NCBI GenBank assembly: GCA_963712165.1
Contig: CAVQGY010000003.1
Location: 310,001 to 374,000 of the forward strand
DNA length: 64,000 nt
Origin: B10-G9 sp963712165
GTDB lineage: Bacteria > Chloroflexota > Anaerolineae > Anaerolineales > UBA11858
Direction: 5' to 3'
The notes beneath the pieces are model-generated. The model searched no databases. It saw only the letters and a list, made by a program, of their open reading frames with translations, and was not told the origin of the DNA. Both the position numbers and the translations under genes were made by a program. Of the stretch, positions 1-9,432 are shown piece after piece. Each line of letters starts with the position of its first letter. Positions within the stretch are counted from its first letter, which is position 1.

Positions 1-151
1 CAAGATTCTTGCCCAATTGGTCCTGGGTCGATCCGGGGCCGCTCTCTATGAGGATCAAGCCTCCCGGATAGGGGATCAGATAACTGGCAATCGCCCTGGG
101 ACAATCCTGGAAATTGAGGTCAAGGGTATGGATCTGGGGTGATTTTATCAT
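1..151 (-). CDS. MBL-fold metallohydrolase, N-terminal part (runs off window)
   Basis: Partial gene reading leftward off the window. From an ATG at 149-151 an open frame of 50 codons begins MIKSPQIHTLDLNF and continues through YLIPYPGGLILIESGPGST. That pattern (a first beta strand, a strand ending in a small-residue turn, then LIESGPGS) is typical of the N-terminus of metallo-beta-lactamase-fold hydrolases. The zinc motif HxHxDH would lie further on, outside the window, so the family is inferred from the first 50 residues only. An AGGA lies about 9 bases upstream of the ATG. Its substrate cannot be told. Confidence 0.6.
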   Translation of the reverse strand, partial: MIKSPQIHTLDLNFQDCPRAIASYLIPYPGGLILIESGPGSTQDQLGKNL

Positions 152-323
152 AGGGGGATTCCTGGGTTCTTGAAGTCTAATTCTATCATTTAATATCCAA
201 ACTCTCACATCACAGTTGGGGGGATAATCTCTCCGGATCACAATCCGGAGAGGAGTAATTTCAGTCAATCTTAAGGAAAAGTCCGGCTCTTAAAAGTTTA
301 AGGTTTCATCACCGTTGTGTGAC

Positions 324-352
324 TTGCGTGTTATGAACGAGTATGCTAGAAT
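324..352 (+). promoter_or_regulatory. Candidate promoter for nrdJ operon
   Basis: TTGCGT at 324-329, a 17-base spacer, then TAGAAT at 347-352, preceded by the extended -10 dinucleotide TG (344-345). The 5' untranslated region would be about 125 bases. In the rest of the 331-base gap between the divergent genes, a short imperfect inverted repeat (ACCCAC...GTGGGG) near 393-409 is the only structure seen. Confidence 0.5.
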
Positions 353-482
353 ACGACCACTCAACCAGATATATAAGGGATTATTGATAAATTACCCACA
401 CAGGTGGGGGTATTTTTCATCTCAGAAGGGATTATCTGATTGAGTTTTTTCTTAATTATTTCTATCTGCAGGAGTCTGCCGT

Positions 483-3029
483 ATGCCAAAAAACACCGCT
501 TCACTAGATGATAGCGCTACCATTGCCCCAATTCCTCCGATACCAGCAGGATTACCAGAAGTAGAGCTTGAGGAAAATGCTCTGGAGGTCTTCATGAGGC
601 GTTATATGCGCAAAGGTGAGGATGGTGAACATATCGAAACCAAAGAGGAAACCTTCTGGAGAGTAGCCTATTCGATTGCTGCAGAAGAGGAAACCTGGGG
701 CGGCGATATAATGACTGCTGCCAAGGAGTTTTACCACTTGCTGGCCAGCAAGCGCTTCCTGCCTAACTCGCCGACATTTACCGGAGCTGGAACCCCTCTC
801 GGTCAGCTGGCCGCCTGTTTTGTGCTTCCGATCAGCGATGATATGGGGAAATGGAGTGATGGCATCTTTAAGACCCTGCTGGATGCTGCGCTGATCCAAC
901 AAACCGGTGGTGGTAATGGGTTTTCGTTTTCCAGACTGCGTCCTACAAAATCCCTCATCAAAGCCTCGTCAGGGCATGCCACTGGCCCGGTGGGTTTCTT
1001 AAAGGTTTATGATAAAGCCTTCGGGGAAATTGCCCAAGGCGGGACCAGGCGTGGCGCAAATATGGCAGTCCTGCGAGTTGATCACCCTGATATTGAACAT
1101 TTTATATCCTGCAAAACGGATGAAACCGCTATTACCAACTTTAATATATCCGTGGGCATTACTGATGCCTTTATGGAAGCAGTCGTCAATGATGATTCCT
1201 GGGAGCTCCGGTTTCCAGATGTGAAGGATCCGAAATACAGGGAATTCAATGGCACCCTGGAGCAGGCGGAAGAGATGGGTATCTCGATCCTGGTCTATAA
1301 AACAGTCAGGGCCAGGGATCTATTTAACAAGATCGTTTCCCAAGCCCATCATAATGGCGAGCCCGGTCTCTTATTTCTTGACCATGCCAATAAAGAGAAT
1401 CCCATTCCGCATCTCTATGATCTGGAAGCTACCAATCCCTGCGGTGAGCAGTATCTGGGACCCTATGAGAATTGCTGCCTGGGTTCTCTCAATCTCAGCC
1501 AGCATTTCCTGAAGAGTGGGCTGCCGGATTGGGAAGGAATTAAAAATAGTACAGAAATCGCCACGCGCTTCCTGGATAATGTTGTTGACGCCAATGCATA
1601 TGTGCCTTCCGTACCGGAACTGAAGAATGCGGCCATGCGTGCCAGACGAATCGGATTAGGCATCATGGGATTAGCGGATCTGATGTACCGGGCAGGGGTG
1701 CGTTATGGATCTGAGCGCGGCCAGGAGTTCGCAGCCCAGATCATGGAGTTTATCCGCTATCACACCATGCTGACCAGCATTGATCTGGCAGAGAAGCGTG
1801 GGCCTTTCCCGGCTATCGAGGGCAGCCTCTATGATCCACAAAATTTGACTTGGAAAGCCCCAGAAACGATCATTCCTTATCAAAATGATTGGGGAAGACC
1901 TGAAGTTGACTGGACCAAGGTGATTGAAGGGATCCAGAAGCATGGCATCCGGAATGCTGCTCAGACCACAGTGGCACCGACCGGTACCATTGCTACGGTT
2001 TCAGGATGTGAAGGATATGGCTGTGAACCTGTATTTGCTTTGGCCTATACCCGCCATGTAGTGGAAAGCGATGGCGAGATCGACCTGACTTATACAAGCC
2101 CCCTCTTTGAGGAAGCACTCCAGAAGATAGAATTAAGTAAAGCCCAGCGAGAAGAAATTATACAAACTATCTTAGAAGAGGGCTCCTGCCAGGATATTGA
2201 ATTGCTGCCGGAGGATATCCGGGATACATTTGTTGTTTCTGGTGAGATCACCGCTGAAGACCATGTCCGCGTCCAGGCGGCACTCCAGGCTTTTGTGGAT
2301 AACAGTATCTCGAAAACAATCAACTTCCCATCCTCTGCCCAGCTAGAGGATGTATCTCAGGCCTATATTCTTGCCTGGGAATCCGGTTGTAAAGGAATCA
2401 CGGTTTATGTCACCGGTTCGAGGGATAAGGTGGTCCTGGAAACTGGGAAGTACGAAAGATTATCTGAAAATGAAGAAGTATTGACCCAGCTCAGCAAGTG
2501 GCAGGCGACAAAAAAACCACGCCCGAGGCATTTGGAAGGATACACTTTCAGCATCCAGACCCCGCTTGGCAAGACCTATGTGACCATAAATGAGAACGGT
2601 GACAGACAGCCATTTGAGGTATTCATCAATACTGCCAAGGCAGGATCCGATACCGCTGCAGTCTCCGAGGCCATTGGCCGATCCCTTTCTTATATATTGA
2701 GGATGTCCTCTCCGATTCCTCCCCGCCAACGTTTAGAAGAGGTTTTTCAACAATATGCAGGCATCGGTGGCCGCCGGCCGACCGGATTTGGACCCAACCG
2801 GGTCAGGTCGCTGCCGGATGGGATTGCTCAGGCTTTGCAAGAGTATCTGGAAAACACTGGTTGGAAATTCCAGGAACTTGATTTGGATGATATCCAAGAA
2901 GTGGATGAGGTCAACTATTCGGAGTCCTGGTTGGAAGTGGGGGATTTGTGTCCCGAATGCGGTCAGGCTGCTCTCGTAAATGAGGAAGGCTGCCGGAAGT
3001 GCTATTCCTGCGGCTACAGTGAATGTTGA
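483..3029 (+). CDS. nrdJ: Adenosylcobalamin-dependent (class II) ribonucleoside-diphosphate reductase
   Basis: Reduces ribonucleotides to deoxyribonucleotides with a radical generated from coenzyme B12, so needs neither oxygen nor a separate radical subunit. 848 residues. The first active-site cysteine is C112 in LAACFVLP, and the catalytic loop N318-P-C320-G-E322 carries the thiyl-radical cysteine with its Asn and Glu partners. PTGTIATVSGCEGYGCEP follows, the usual NrdJ core. After about residue 680 comes a TSCPD-type C-terminal domain, then a four-cysteine ribbon (CPECG...CRKCYSCG) and a terminal Cys suited to re-reducing the active site. No N-terminal ATP cone is seen. The start has an AGGAG about 9 bases upstream. 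It leads a run of nucleotide-related genes (nitroreductase, dCMP deaminase) on the same strand. Confidence 0.95.
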   Translation: MPKNTASLDDSATIAPIPPIPAGLPEVELEENALEVFMRRYMRKGEDGEHIETKEETFWRVAYSIAAEEETWGGDIMTAAKEFYHLLASKRFLPNSPTFTGAGTPLGQLAACFVLPISDDMGKWSDGIFKTLLDAALIQQTGGGNGFSFSRLRPTKSLIKASSGHATGPVGFLKVYDKAFGEIAQGGTRRGANMAVLRVDHPDIEHFISCKTDETAITNFNISVGITDAFMEAVVNDDSWELRFPDVKDPKYREFNGTLEQAEEMGISILVYKTVRARDLFNKIVSQAHHNGEPGLLFLDHANKENPIPHLYDLEATNPCGEQYLGPYENCCLGSLNLSQHFLKSGLPDWEGIKNSTEIATRFLDNVVDANAYVPSVPELKNAAMRARRIGLGIMGLADLMYRAGVRYGSERGQEFAAQIMEFIRYHTMLTSIDLAEKRGPFPAIEGSLYDPQNLTWKAPETIIPYQNDWGRPEVDWTKVIEGIQKHGIRNAAQTTVAPTGTIATVSGCEGYGCEPVFALAYTRHVVESDGEIDLTYTSPLFEEALQKIELSKAQREEIIQTILEEGSCQDIELLPEDIRDTFVVSGEITAEDHVRVQAALQAFVDNSISKTINFPSSAQLEDVSQAYILAWESGCKGITVYVTGSRDKVVLETGKYERLSENEEVLTQLSKWQATKKPRPRHLEGYTFSIQTPLGKTYVTINENGDRQPFEVFINTAKAGSDTAAVSEAIGRSLSYILRMSSPIPPRQRLEEVFQQYAGIGGRRPTGFGPNRVRSLPDGIAQALQEYLENTGWKFQELDLDDIQEVDEVNYSESWLEVGDLCPECGQAALVNEEGCRKCYSCGYSEC

Positions 3030-3102
3030 TCAGAATCCTTCCAGTCAGCGATTCCCAGATTTCTCTCCTAAAAAAAATCCCCTAGGTATAGGGAGGAAGA
3101 AC

Positions 3103-3861
3103 ATGACAACTCCCATGATCGAGTTAATCTATCAGCATGGATCGGTTCGGCGATATAGATCGGATCCAGTCGCTGAAGGGTTGATCGAAGAGATCGTTGC
3201 TGCTGGTCAACGGGCATCCACTTCGTCCAATTTGCAAACCTACAGCGTAATAGCAACTACTGACAATAACAAGATCAGCCAGATCCAAGAAATTGCAGGA
3301 GGCCAGAAACATATATCTCAGGCTCCGGTATTCCTTCTGTGGTGTGCTGATTTCAGTCGTCTGGAGAGAACCTGCCATCACCAAGGCTTTACCTTGAACG
3401 CCGAGTATGTGGAGAATTTTCTGGTCGGAGTGGTGGATGCAGCAATTGCTTCCCAGACTGCGGGGTTGGCTGCGGAATCACTTGGCCTTGGTTTCTGTTA
3501 TATTGGCGCGATTCGAAATCATCCCCGACAGGTAATCTCACTATTCAAACTTCCCGCCCTGGTCTTTCCAGTTTTTGGTATGACGCTGGGATGGCCAGAA
3601 CAGGATCCCATGATCCGCCCAAGATTGCCTCTCAAAGCAGTCCTCCATAAGGAAACTTACCAGCAAGATGATCTTAGTTTACTGAAAATGTATGACCAAG
3701 CCATGATTGATACTGGTATTTATGAAGGTCGACAAGTTGATCGACAGGATCAGGATCCTGTCGATTATGGCTGGATGGAGCATTCTGCCCGGCGGGTCAG
3801 CAAACCATCCCGTCCAGACTTGCGAGAAAGTATTATTGAAACTGGGTTTTTATTGAAATGA
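3103..3861 (+). CDS. NfsA/FRP-type nitroreductase (FMN, NADPH-dependent)
   Basis: 252 residues. The N-terminus MIELIYQHGSVRRYRSDPV carries the SxRxY signature of the nitroreductase fold, followed by the helix with RASTSSNLQTYS that lines the FMN pocket. AAESLGLGFCYIGAIRNHP and GMTLGWPEQDP are characteristic of the NfsA/flavin reductase subgroup, which reduces nitro compounds, quinones or free flavin with NAD(P)H. The true start is the ATG at 3103, eight bases after AGGAGGAA; the frame is open upstream into nrdJ but without a ribosome site. It is 73 bases after nrdJ and 27 before the dCMP deaminase, so probably co-transcribed. The physiological substrate is unknown. Confidence 0.88.
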   Translation: MTTPMIELIYQHGSVRRYRSDPVAEGLIEEIVAAGQRASTSSNLQTYSVIATTDNNKISQIQEIAGGQKHISQAPVFLLWCADFSRLERTCHHQGFTLNAEYVENFLVGVVDAAIASQTAGLAAESLGLGFCYIGAIRNHPRQVISLFKLPALVFPVFGMTLGWPEQDPMIRPRLPLKAVLHKETYQQDDLSLLKMYDQAMIDTGIYEGRQVDRQDQDPVDYGWMEHSARRVSKPSRPDLRESIIETGFLLK

Positions 3862-3888
3862 TCTTGATGGATATGGAGGAGATTGGCT

Positions 3889-4320
3889 ATGGCTAATGAT
3901 CAGAAGAGGCCATCCTGGAATGAATATTTTATGAATATTGCCCATGAAGTGGCTCAGCGAAGTACCTGTGAACGGGCCCAGGTTGGAGCGGTGATCGTGC
4001 GGGACAAAAGGATCTTGACCACTGGATATAATGGTAGTCCGCGAGGACTTCCGCACTGTAACGAAGCTGGTTGCCTGATGGACAACGGCCATTGTGTCAG
4101 AACCCTGCACGCAGAGCAGAATGCTATCATTCAGGCGGCATTGCATGGTGTGATAACCGAAGCCGCGACAATTTATGTGACCCATCAACCTTGTTTTATC
4201 TGCGCCAAAACTATCATAAACGCCGGCATTTCAGAGATAGTTTATGACAAGGAATATAAGGACGACCGCTCACTGGATTTTCTTCAGCAGGCAGGGGTGA
4301 AGATCACAGCTTTGAAGTAA
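3889..4320 (+). CDS. Deoxycytidylate (dCMP) deaminase
   Basis: Zinc-dependent deamination of dCMP to dUMP, the substrate of thymidylate synthesis. 143 residues. The catalytic motif is H74-A-E76 in LHAEQNAI, and the other zinc ligands are C102 and C105 in PCFICAKTI. An earlier Cys/His set (CNEAGCLMDNGHC) matches the extra zinc site of dCMP deaminases of the ComEB type. Length fits the family. The ATG at 3889 is eight bases after GGAGGA; a TTG two codons earlier is too close to that site. Its place after nrdJ fits a dNTP-supply operon. Confidence 0.92.
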   Translation: MANDQKRPSWNEYFMNIAHEVAQRSTCERAQVGAVIVRDKRILTTGYNGSPRGLPHCNEAGCLMDNGHCVRTLHAEQNAIIQAALHGVITEAATIYVTHQPCFICAKTIINAGISEIVYDKEYKDDRSLDFLQQAGVKITALK

Positions 4321-4392
4321 CGCTGAATAGCTGATCGACCAGCAGGATCTACCCAAGCAATCTTCTAGATATTGACCTACATTAGACTGATA

Positions 4393-4872
4393 TCAAGCGC
4401 TAAGATCTGGATATCTCTTTTCTAGCCTATCCTTATATTCCTCATAATCAGGAGAGATGCGTAAATAATCGCTTTCCAGAAGGGGAGAAGAGATGATGTA
4501 ATCTGCGGAACAGCGATTCATTGCAACGGGGATATTCCAGACCACAGATAGCCGGAGAAGGGCTTTGATATCTGGATCATGAGGCTGGGCTTCAAGCGGA
4601 TCCCAGAAGAAGATCAGGACATCGATCTCTCCCTGAGAGATCATAGCACCGATCTGCTGATCACCACCCAGGGGCCCACTCTGCATTGAGCGTATTTTCA
4701 GGCCGAGTTTTTCTGAAAGAAGACGTCCCGTTGTGCCAGTCGCAACCAGGTTGTGCTTGGAGAGTCCCTCTTGATTGAACTTTGTCCAAACTAACAAGTC
4801 GTCTTTTTTATTATCATGGGCTATCAGGGCTATATTTTTGGGTGAAAAAGAGCTCTTTTTTCGATCGCTCAT
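4393..4872 (-). CDS. mgsA: Methylglyoxal synthase
   Basis: Converts dihydroxyacetone phosphate to methylglyoxal and phosphate, a bypass of lower glycolysis used when phosphate is short. 159 residues. The active-site residues sit at the same numbers as in the Escherichia coli enzyme: H19 and D20 in AHDNKK, D71 in SGPLGGDQQIG, D91 in FFWDPLEAQPHDPD, H98 and D101. The start at 4872 has AAGGAG about seven bases upstream; an in-frame ATG 11 codons earlier lacks a site. Convergent with the deaminase, with no clear terminator in the 72-base gap. Confidence 0.95.
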   Translation of the reverse strand: MSDRKKSSFSPKNIALIAHDNKKDDLLVWTKFNQEGLSKHNLVATGTTGRLLSEKLGLKIRSMQSGPLGGDQQIGAMISQGEIDVLIFFWDPLEAQPHDPDIKALLRLSVVWNIPVAMNRCSADYIISSPLLESDYLRISPDYEEYKDRLEKRYPDLSA

Positions 4873-4952
4873 TACTGACTCCTTAAAATTGATTATCTCA
4901 ACCATTTAACCACAAATCCGTTGGCAGGTGTTTATTGTTTGGGTAAGAACCC

Positions 4953-4964
4953 CGGAAATTTCCG
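4953..4964. repeat. 12-base perfect palindrome CGGAAATTTCCG
   Basis: A perfect 12-base palindrome in the gap between the divergent mgsA and acyltransferase genes, followed at 4970-4976 by a second CCGG-type element. It could be an operator for either gene or a chance palindrome; no second copy was seen in the window. Confidence 0.3.
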
Positions 4965-5095
4965 TAACAATCCGGGAGGAATCATGTTTTAAGAATAAGA
5001 GATCATCTCCGTGACTTATTCAACAATCACCAGTACAAAAATTACGAGATAATGCCTATAATGTATCTAGAAGTAATATCTTTGGGAGATTGAGT

Positions 5096-5998
5096 ATGGA
5101 AGATCTGAGATCCGAAACCAGTAAGCTGGCTGATAATCTCGTATTTGAATTGAACAAATCGCTGGGTTTCAGAAAAGGGGGACTGTCCCATACCTTGCTG
5201 AGACCCCTGGTCTGGAGGCCAATGTACCGCTTCTCGGAACTGGCAACGGTTTTTGAGCACAGAGTTGTTAAGGAAGGCTGGCAAAAAGCATCCGCTTGGT
5301 TCATCACTCATTTTGTGGATAATGTCCTGTCACGTGGCGAAGAACTGCTGCCGAAAGAAGGTCCCCTTGTGGTGGCTTCCAACCATCCGGGCGCTTACGA
5401 TTCCCTTGTGATCAGTTCTTTGATCCCCCGGGATGACCTGAAAATCATTTCCTCCAACATACCCTTTGTAAAAATGCTGCCTGAGGCGAGCGAACATATG
5501 ATCTTTGCAGATTTTGATCCCCATTCCAGGATGGAAGCTGCCAGGAAAGCGCTCAGACACTTAAAGAATGGTGGAGCCTTGTTGGTTTTTGCTCGCAGCA
5601 CAATGGATCCGGACCCAGCATTTATGCCCAACTCAGAAGTGGAAATCACTCGCTGGACATCGAGTCTTGGGCTATTCCTCAGGAATGTCCCAGGGACGCG
5701 GGTTGCCGTCAGCATCATCAGCGGAGTACTCTGTCCCAGGTATATTAATCACCCCTCAACCCTTTTTAGGCGTGGGAGAGTGAATAAACAGAGGTTATCG
5801 GAATTCTTCCAGGTGATGTATCAATTGATGTCCCCGGGGAAATTGTTGGTCACTCCAAATTTATCATTTGGTAAGGCTCTGAATCTTGATGACCTGGGAT
5901 TAGGGGGATCGAGGGATAGTGAATTGATCACCCAGGAGATCATTCAAGAAGCCCTGCAGCAGTTCAGGTTCCACGAGAAATTATTTTTGGCAGCCTGA
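5096..5998 (+). CDS. PlsC-type lysophospholipid acyltransferase family protein
   Basis: 300 residues. The acyltransferase signature H-x4-D is H97-PGAY-D102 in VVASNHPGAYDS, followed by the helix and the glycine-rich GGALLVFARSTMDPDP segment where family members carry the second conserved block (usually EG, here FARS). Such enzymes transfer acyl chains to glycerol phosphate or lysophospholipids at the membrane face. The C-terminal 100 residues (from VSIISGVLCPRY) are less typical, so the acyl acceptor is not predictable. The ATG at 5096 is six bases after GGGAGA. A TATAAT at 5057-5062 with no good -35 is a weak promoter candidate. Confidence 0.75.
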   Translation: MEDLRSETSKLADNLVFELNKSLGFRKGGLSHTLLRPLVWRPMYRFSELATVFEHRVVKEGWQKASAWFITHFVDNVLSRGEELLPKEGPLVVASNHPGAYDSLVISSLIPRDDLKIISSNIPFVKMLPEASEHMIFADFDPHSRMEAARKALRHLKNGGALLVFARSTMDPDPAFMPNSEVEITRWTSSLGLFLRNVPGTRVAVSIISGVLCPRYINHPSTLFRRGRVNKQRLSEFFQVMYQLMSPGKLLVTPNLSFGKALNLDDLGLGGSRDSELITQEIIQEALQQFRFHEKLFLAA

Positions 5999-6025
5999 GT
6001 TTTTATCCGCTTGAGATCACTCGAA

Positions 6026-6059
6026 GCCCAGCCCAGGATAAGGGGCTGGGCATTTTATT
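6026..6059 (+). terminator. Rho-independent terminator after acyltransferase gene
   Basis: A 9-bp GC-rich stem (GCCCAGCCC at 6026-6034 with GGGCTGGGC at 6043-6051) followed by ATTTTATT. It stands between two convergent genes; the T tract is on the plus-strand side only. Confidence 0.85.
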
Positions 6060-6627
6060 AACCCTTAGCCTGTTGAGTTACTCGGACCAGCCAGGCAACC
6101 CCGAATAGGAAATATGGAATGAAACTCGCACTGACCAGGACCCACTTGATTGGGGTGAGGACACTGGCGGAAACCAATGCTGCGTGTAGTCTGTTTGGGA
6201 AGGTTGAGAATGCCAGGCTCGCTGCCGTATTCTCAAGCAGGTCAATAATACCTCCCAGAAGGGGTACTAGATTAGCCCATTTCCAAATCTCTCCCCAACC
6301 AGGCAACCTTTGGATGAACCAGCTTATGCCAATTGCCAGGAAGGATGTGTACACTAACGGGAAAACCAGATCAAAAGTCCATCGAGCGTGAATATAGGCC
6401 TTTCTGCCGGTTTCTCCATACTCCTCTGCCATCTGGTATAGGTCATCAGGTGTGTAATAGAATGAAGTGTCCGGTGATCGTTCGCTCCCGGTTTCCATGG
6501 CTGATTTCCTTGCTTGATCAGGTAATACAAAAACCATAAAACCGATCATCAAGGCCAGACTGGCAATCATCAGCCTTGTGGAAGAGATCTTGAGCAGCCA
6601 GGTCGAAATTTGTTTTATCCATTTCAT
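6058..6627 (-). CDS. Conserved-looking membrane protein, function unknown
   Basis: 189 residues with four likely membrane helices: about 18-36 (LMIASLALMIGFMVFVLP), 85-105, 115-140 and 155-180. Between the first and second lies a soluble loop with an acidic, tyrosine-rich patch (FYYTPDDLYQMAEEYG) and an Arg just before helix 2. I do not recognise the family. It starts 30 bases after the valS stop on the same strand, so is probably a read-through partner of valS without being functionally linked. No strong ribosome site is visible before the ATG. Confidence 0.6.
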   Translation of the reverse strand: MKWIKQISTWLLKISSTRLMIASLALMIGFMVFVLPDQARKSAMETGSERSPDTSFYYTPDDLYQMAEEYGETGRKAYIHARWTFDLVFPLVYTSFLAIGISWFIQRLPGWGEIWKWANLVPLLGGIIDLLENTAASLAFSTFPNRLHAALVSASVLTPIKWVLVSASFIPYFLFGVAWLVRVTQQAKG

Positions 6628-6657
6628 AATTACGTCCGGATCATGTGGCTTCTACTA

Positions 6658-9357
6658 TTAGTTTTGCCCCTGGAGGTTTTTTAATTGATCTTCCAGTGTG
6701 TTTGACATTTCCTGGTATGAAGCCAGCTTTTCCTTCTCCTTTGTAACGATCTGTGGAGGGGCTTTCTGGGCAAACGGGCCTGACAGAAGAGTTTCCAGCC
6801 GTGTGATCTCCTGCCGAAGTTCATCCAGTTCAGCTGTAATTCGGTTTTTTTCCTCCTCAATATTGATCAAACCGCTAAGAGGAAGATAAATTTCCACCGG
6901 TCCAGCGACCAGGGCGATATCACTTGTGGAACCGTGGTCTAACACAGGCATGACGAATGTGTTTTCCGGATCTAATGAAGCTAATGAGGTTATGCTGCCG
7001 ATTTCAGCTTCCAGGGAAATTCTCAGATCTCCTCCCACTAATTTAGCAGGAATGAGTTTTCCGGGTTTGATATTCTTTTCAGCTCGCAAATTGCGAATTG
7101 TGCGAATGATATCCTGGATGAGCTCGAAATCTTTGATCGTGTTTTCTTCCCATCCTTCAGGTTCCCTTGATTCAGGCCAGGATGCGATCATCAGCGCATC
7201 AGGCCAATCGGTTAGGTGCTCCTGGTAAGGTGATTCAAGTGCTGCTTCTCTGAGATGCTGCCAGAGCTCCTCGGTGACAAATGGCGTGAAGGGATGGAGC
7301 ATACGCAGGCAGAGATCAAGGATCTTGATCAGAGTTTCCACTGTGTAATATGCCCGATCTCCCCCCTCGCTGATCTGTTTTTTGGCAATTTCGAGATACC
7401 AGTCGGCATATTCTCCCCAGATGAACTCGTAGATGTACCTGCCTGCTTCTCCGTATTGGTGATTATCAAATAGCCGGTTCGTATCTCGAATTAATTGCTG
7501 GGTTCGGGCCCAGATCCAGGAATCTGCCAGGGTCCAACTGGGTTCACCTTCAGGGCCTTGATGGATTTTATCCAGTGTGCCGAGAACGAATCGTCCAGCA
7601 TTCCAGAGCTTGTTTGCAAAATTCCGGTTGGCTTCTACTTTCTGGAGACTGAGATTGGTGTTCAAGCCGGGCGTTGAGCCGACCAGCATGGTGAATCGAA
7701 CAGCATCGGTACCCATATCATCCATCACATCCAGGGGGTCGATCACGTTGCCCTTGGACTTGCTCATTTTCTGTCCGTTCTCATCCATCACCAGTCCGTG
7801 TAAGTAGACAATTTCAAAGGGGATCTTGCCTGTCAACTCAAGACTGAACATGATCATTCTGGCAACCCAGAAGAAGAGGATATCGTAACCGGTTTCCATC
7901 ATGGTTGTTGGGAAAAAGTACTCCAGGTCAGGTGTTTGATCCGGCCAGCCCAGAGTTGAAAATGGCCACAAGGCTGAAGAGAACCAGGTATCCAGCACGT
8001 CTGGATCCTGATCGATATTCTTGCTTCCACAAGCATGGCAGGTAGAGGGATCCTCACGGTCCACTGTCAGTTCCTGGCAATCGCCGCAATACCAGACAGG
8101 TATGCGATGCCCCCACCACAGCTGCCGGCTGATGCACCAGTCAAGGATATTCTCCAACCAGTTGTAGTAAACTTTCTTAAAGCGCTCTGGGATGATCTCG
8201 ATTTGCCCTTCCTGAACGACCTGAAGGGCTTTTTTCGCCAGGGGAGCAATATCCACAAACCACTGGGTGGAAATCATTGGCTCTATGATCTCGCCACCTC
8301 GTTGGGCTCGCGGTACTTGGTGCAAGTAATCTTCTTCCTTGATCACCAGGTCGGAATCTTTCATATCCGCCCACAGCTTTTCCCGGGCTTCAAATCGATC
8401 CATTCCCTGGTAAGGACCACCAACTTCCGTGACGCGTGCTGATTTATCCAGCATGGACAGTATCTCTAGATTATGGCGTTGACCAATCTCATAGTCATTG
8501 GGATCATGTCCCGGAGTGATCTTCAAAGCCCCGGTTCCAAATTCTTTGCTGACATATTCGTCAGCTATGATCGGAATTTCCCGGTCCAGGATAGGTACAA
8601 GGGCTTTTTTCCCGATGAATTTCCTGTAACGATCATCATCAGGGTGGACTGCAACGGCGGTATCAGCCAGGATCGTTTCGGGACGTGTCGTAGCCACAGG
8701 GATATGCTGATCTGGCTGATCCGCAAGACGGTACTTGAAATAGTAAAGCTTGCCCTGTTCTTCGGCATGCTCTACTTCCAGGTCCGAAACAGCGGTTTGC
8801 AGGGAAGGTGACCAGTTGATCAAGCGCGGCCCACGGTAGATCAAACCTTTCTCGTATAGATGTACAAAAGCTTCTCTGACAGCAGCGGAAAGTCCGTTAT
8901 CCATTGTGAAACGTTCCCGGCTCCAATCGCAAGAGGCTCCCAATCGACGGATCTGCTCTACAATCCTCCCGCCATGCTCTTCCTTCCATTCCCAGGTCTC
9001 CTCCAGGAATCGGTTGCGGCCGATCTCCTCCCGGCTTGTCCCTTCTTCCTTAAGCTTCATTTCTACCTGGAGCTGAGTGGCAATACCTGCATGATCTGTC
9101 CCTGGGACCCAGAGAGTAGGTACACCTTTCATGCGCTGGTGGCGGATCATAAGATCCTCCAAAGTAACAAATATGACATGTCCGAGGTGCAGCACTCCAG
9201 TCACGTTGGGAGGAGGGATGCTGATCACGTAGGGTTTCTCTGTTGGATCATGTCCAGGCAGATTGGGATCATTCCTGGGTTTAAAATATCCGTTATCTTC
9301 CCAGAATTTATAAAGCCTGGATTCCACTGATTTGAACTCATACCTTTTTGATAACAT
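6658..9357 (-). CDS. valS: Valyl-tRNA synthetase
   Basis: Attaches valine to tRNA-Val. 899 residues from the start at 9357, which has GGAG six bases upstream and begins MLSKRYEF, as many ValS do; an ATG five codons earlier (9372) is possible but lacks a ribosome site. HIGH motif HLGH at 57-60 (after IPPPNVTG), KMSKS at 530-534, a CP1 editing domain between them containing the TTRPET segment and DHDPND-like loops, and a zinc-ribbon-like CGDC...CHAC segment. The last 70 residues form the ValS coiled-coil arm (EEKNRITAELDELRQEI). Expression is controlled by the T-box leader upstream on the same strand. Confidence 0.96.
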   Translation of the reverse strand: MLSKRYEFKSVESRLYKFWEDNGYFKPRNDPNLPGHDPTEKPYVISIPPPNVTGVLHLGHVIFVTLEDLMIRHQRMKGVPTLWVPGTDHAGIATQLQVEMKLKEEGTSREEIGRNRFLEETWEWKEEHGGRIVEQIRRLGASCDWSRERFTMDNGLSAAVREAFVHLYEKGLIYRGPRLINWSPSLQTAVSDLEVEHAEEQGKLYYFKYRLADQPDQHIPVATTRPETILADTAVAVHPDDDRYRKFIGKKALVPILDREIPIIADEYVSKEFGTGALKITPGHDPNDYEIGQRHNLEILSMLDKSARVTEVGGPYQGMDRFEAREKLWADMKDSDLVIKEEDYLHQVPRAQRGGEIIEPMISTQWFVDIAPLAKKALQVVQEGQIEIIPERFKKVYYNWLENILDWCISRQLWWGHRIPVWYCGDCQELTVDREDPSTCHACGSKNIDQDPDVLDTWFSSALWPFSTLGWPDQTPDLEYFFPTTMMETGYDILFFWVARMIMFSLELTGKIPFEIVYLHGLVMDENGQKMSKSKGNVIDPLDVMDDMGTDAVRFTMLVGSTPGLNTNLSLQKVEANRNFANKLWNAGRFVLGTLDKIHQGPEGEPSWTLADSWIWARTQQLIRDTNRLFDNHQYGEAGRYIYEFIWGEYADWYLEIAKKQISEGGDRAYYTVETLIKILDLCLRMLHPFTPFVTEELWQHLREAALESPYQEHLTDWPDALMIASWPESREPEGWEENTIKDFELIQDIIRTIRNLRAEKNIKPGKLIPAKLVGGDLRISLEAEIGSITSLASLDPENTFVMPVLDHGSTSDIALVAGPVEIYLPLSGLINIEEEKNRITAELDELRQEITRLETLLSGPFAQKAPPQIVTKEKEKLASYQEMSNTLEDQLKNLQGQN

Positions 9358-9432
9358 TGGTTTCTCCGACATACTATTGGCAACTTTGAAAGAACAGTCC
9401 TCTGCCAAAGGCAGATTGAATGATCCTTAAAT

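Noticed and set aside
466..482. Similarity to a B12-box (AGGAGTCTGCC) just before nrdJ, as for a cobalamin riboswitch
   Set aside because: The upstream leader lacks the conserved cobalamin-riboswitch core and the AGGAG is better explained as a ribosome site.
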